From Bog-756 sp963837805 (lineage in GTDB: Bacteria; Actinomycetota; Acidimicrobiia; Acidimicrobiales; RAAP-2): a stretch of DNA of 64,000 bases. The notes beneath the pieces were generated by a model. It ran no database searches and had not been told where the DNA came from. It saw only the letters and a program-made list of their open reading frames with translations. The translations under genes were made by a program, and so were the position numbers. Numbering within the stretch: position 1 is the first letter of the stretch; every line of letters starts with the position of its first letter. Positions 62,692-64,000 of this stretch are shown in pieces. Location: positions 160,451 through 224,450 of the forward strand of contig CAWIOU010000003.1 of NCBI GenBank assembly GCA_963837805.1. The letters run 5' to 3'.

Positions 62692-63963
62692 ATGAGCAAT
62701 AACACCAACCCGATCCAGAGTGCGGGGCGCGAGGCCCTCGGCAAATCGAGAGAATCTTTGGACTGCAGTGAGATATCGCCGGGCGTCCACTTTCTTTCTG
62801 GATTCGGCAATGCGACGATTCTGGTCGGAACAAGGGGGGTTGCGGTCATTGACCCAGGGCTATTTACAAATGGCCCCCGAGTGGTCAACGAGCTCCGGGC
62901 TCTTACTGATCTCCCCGTTCGCTATGTGATCTACACCCATGGGCACTATGACCACGCCTTCGGCACTCCGGCGGTTCTCGATGACGCCGCTCAGCGGGGT
63001 CACAAACCCCCCGACATCGTGGGCCATGTGAACGTGGCCAAGCGCTTTGAGCGTTACGCGAAGACATCGGGCCACCTGGCCGGCACCTTCGACTCCCAAT
63101 TCGCTATGTGGGTACCCGACGGGGGCGATGTTGTTAGGAAGGCCAAGTACTTCCCGCCGACCATCGCTTACGAGGACCGCCTACTCCTGAACGATCTGGG
63201 CGATCTGCCGCTCGAATGCCGCCATGGGCTCGGGGAGACGGACGACCACACCTGGGTGTGGCTCCCCGGGGCCCGTGTCATTGTCGGCGGCGACTTCATC
63301 GTGTCGTCATTGCCAAATGCGGGGACGCCGTTCCGTGTACAGCGCTATGTACTGGAGTGGGCCGAGGCCCTTGAGGAGATGGCCGCCCTCGAACCAGCCG
63401 CAATCATCTCTGGCCACGGAGGTGTCTTCCGGGAGCATGGGGTTGAGATGTTGCTGACCACGGCGAAGGCGCTCCGGTACCTTGATGGCGAGGTGGTCCA
63501 CCGACTCAATGAGGGTCAGTGGCAAGAGCAGATCATTACCGAAGTTGAGCTGCCTGCCGAGCTCGCTGCGAGCTCTTACCTCCAACCCCTCTACGGATGT
63601 ACACCGTTTCTAGTCCGTGACCTATTACGGAGATACATGGGCTGGTATGACGGGAATCCGTCCATGCTGTTTCCCAGTACTCGGTCCAAGATTGCGGCCG
63701 AAGTGGTCGCCCTAGTGGGTGGATCCGGACCTTTGCTGGATCGAGCCCGGGCTCTGGGTGCGTCTGGCGCCACCGACGATGTTCAAAGAGCTCTTCACCT
63801 GGTCGACTTCGTGCTCTTTAACGACCGCGAGTTGGTGACTGAGGCCCGTGCGATGAAGGCAGATCTGCTCGAGGCTCGCTCGGATATGGAGCGGTCTTTC
63901 GTGGCCCACAACATTCTCGCCTCGGCTGCAAAACTAGAACGAGAAAACTCGCCAGCCGTGTGA
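62692..63963 (+). CDS. MBL-fold alkyl/aryl sulfatase (type III, SdsA-like)
   Basis: A 423-residue protein from ATG 62692. The metal site is YVIYTHGHYDHAFGTP (H83, H85, D87, H88), with GLGETDDHTWVWLPGARVIV, GGDFIVSS and IISGHGGVFREHG giving the other ligands. The C-terminal alkyl-sulfatase dimerisation domain is visible: LLRRYMGWYDGNPSMLFPST and HLVDFVLFNDRELVTEARAM. No SCP2-like third domain and no signal peptide. Relatives split primary alkyl sulfates into alcohol and sulfate. With the arylsulfatase at 10596 this suggests use of organic sulfate esters. Confidence 0.92.
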   Translation: MSNNTNPIQSAGREALGKSRESLDCSEISPGVHFLSGFGNATILVGTRGVAVIDPGLFTNGPRVVNELRALTDLPVRYVIYTHGHYDHAFGTPAVLDDAAQRGHKPPDIVGHVNVAKRFERYAKTSGHLAGTFDSQFAMWVPDGGDVVRKAKYFPPTIAYEDRLLLNDLGDLPLECRHGLGETDDHTWVWLPGARVIVGGDFIVSSLPNAGTPFRVQRYVLEWAEALEEMAALEPAAIISGHGGVFREHGVEMLLTTAKALRYLDGEVVHRLNEGQWQEQIITEVELPAELAASSYLQPLYGCTPFLVRDLLRRYMGWYDGNPSMLFPSTRSKIAAEVVALVGGSGPLLDRARALGASGATDDVQRALHLVDFVLFNDRELVTEARAMKADLLEARSDMERSFVAHNILASAAKLERENSPAV

Positions 63964-64000
63964 ATGACCATGAAGGTGACGACGCTCACCGGTCCTCAGC

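Overview
The window looks like chromosomal DNA from a high-GC actinobacterium, most likely Acidimicrobiia or a close relative (lineage inferred from gene content only). The pointers are F420-type LLM oxidoreductases, DUF2252 and DUF6325 proteins, a LAXTG-type wall-sorting signal, an arylsulfatase of the mycobacterial length class, a MalT-like LuxR regulator and many GTG starts. No CRISPR array, phage module, replication origin or rRNA was seen. Two tRNA-like genes lie at 40056-40214.

Layout. 1-7414: surface and envelope genes (a fibronectin/MBG repeat protein entering from the left, a small membrane protein, a VOC protein, a LAXTG wall protein, a membrane glycosyltransferase). 8035-13472: thioesterase, SulP transporter and arylsulfatase on the minus strand, a plausible sulfate-release and uptake pair. 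13561-22175: a co-directional plus-strand run of MalT-like regulator, three small genes, DUF2252, ClC channel, frameshifted K+ channel and YihY protein. 22508-28189: ECF sigma and zinc-finger anti-sigma, diverging from a secreted propeller, then two more secreted proteins with strong terminators. 29095-38665: a cyclase/STAND/TPR regulator, an IS30-P450 chimeric remnant, a split MerR regulator, a truncated secreted repeat protein, a secreted M1 peptidase and a frameshifted LLM oxidoreductase. 38791-44469: anchored protein, tRNAs, pentapeptide protein, LLM oxidoreductase, frameshifted methyltransferase. 44724-51898: MFS pump with a TetR repressor and two matching operators, then a second cyclase coupled to a coiled-coil gene, a universal stress protein and a cNMP-binding protein. 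52143-55316: a decayed island with gene fragments and an IS1380-family element. 56046-63963: small hypotheticals, two lipoproteins, a frameshifted P450 and an MBL-fold alkylsulfatase.

The most striking pattern is that at least six otherwise well-preserved genes are broken by a one-base (or equivalent) frame change while long neighbours are intact. This points to consensus indel errors or recent inactivation, and it hides several gene products. Intergenic spaces also carry a dispersed family of about 80-120 bp repeats and CTCAGC/GCTGAG hairpins. I found no clear multi-gene system that I can call new. The best candidates for novelty are a pair of related small proteins ending in AAW(S/T)LTP, the small-gene cassette at 16345-17213, the intergenic repeat family and the odd tRNA pair.
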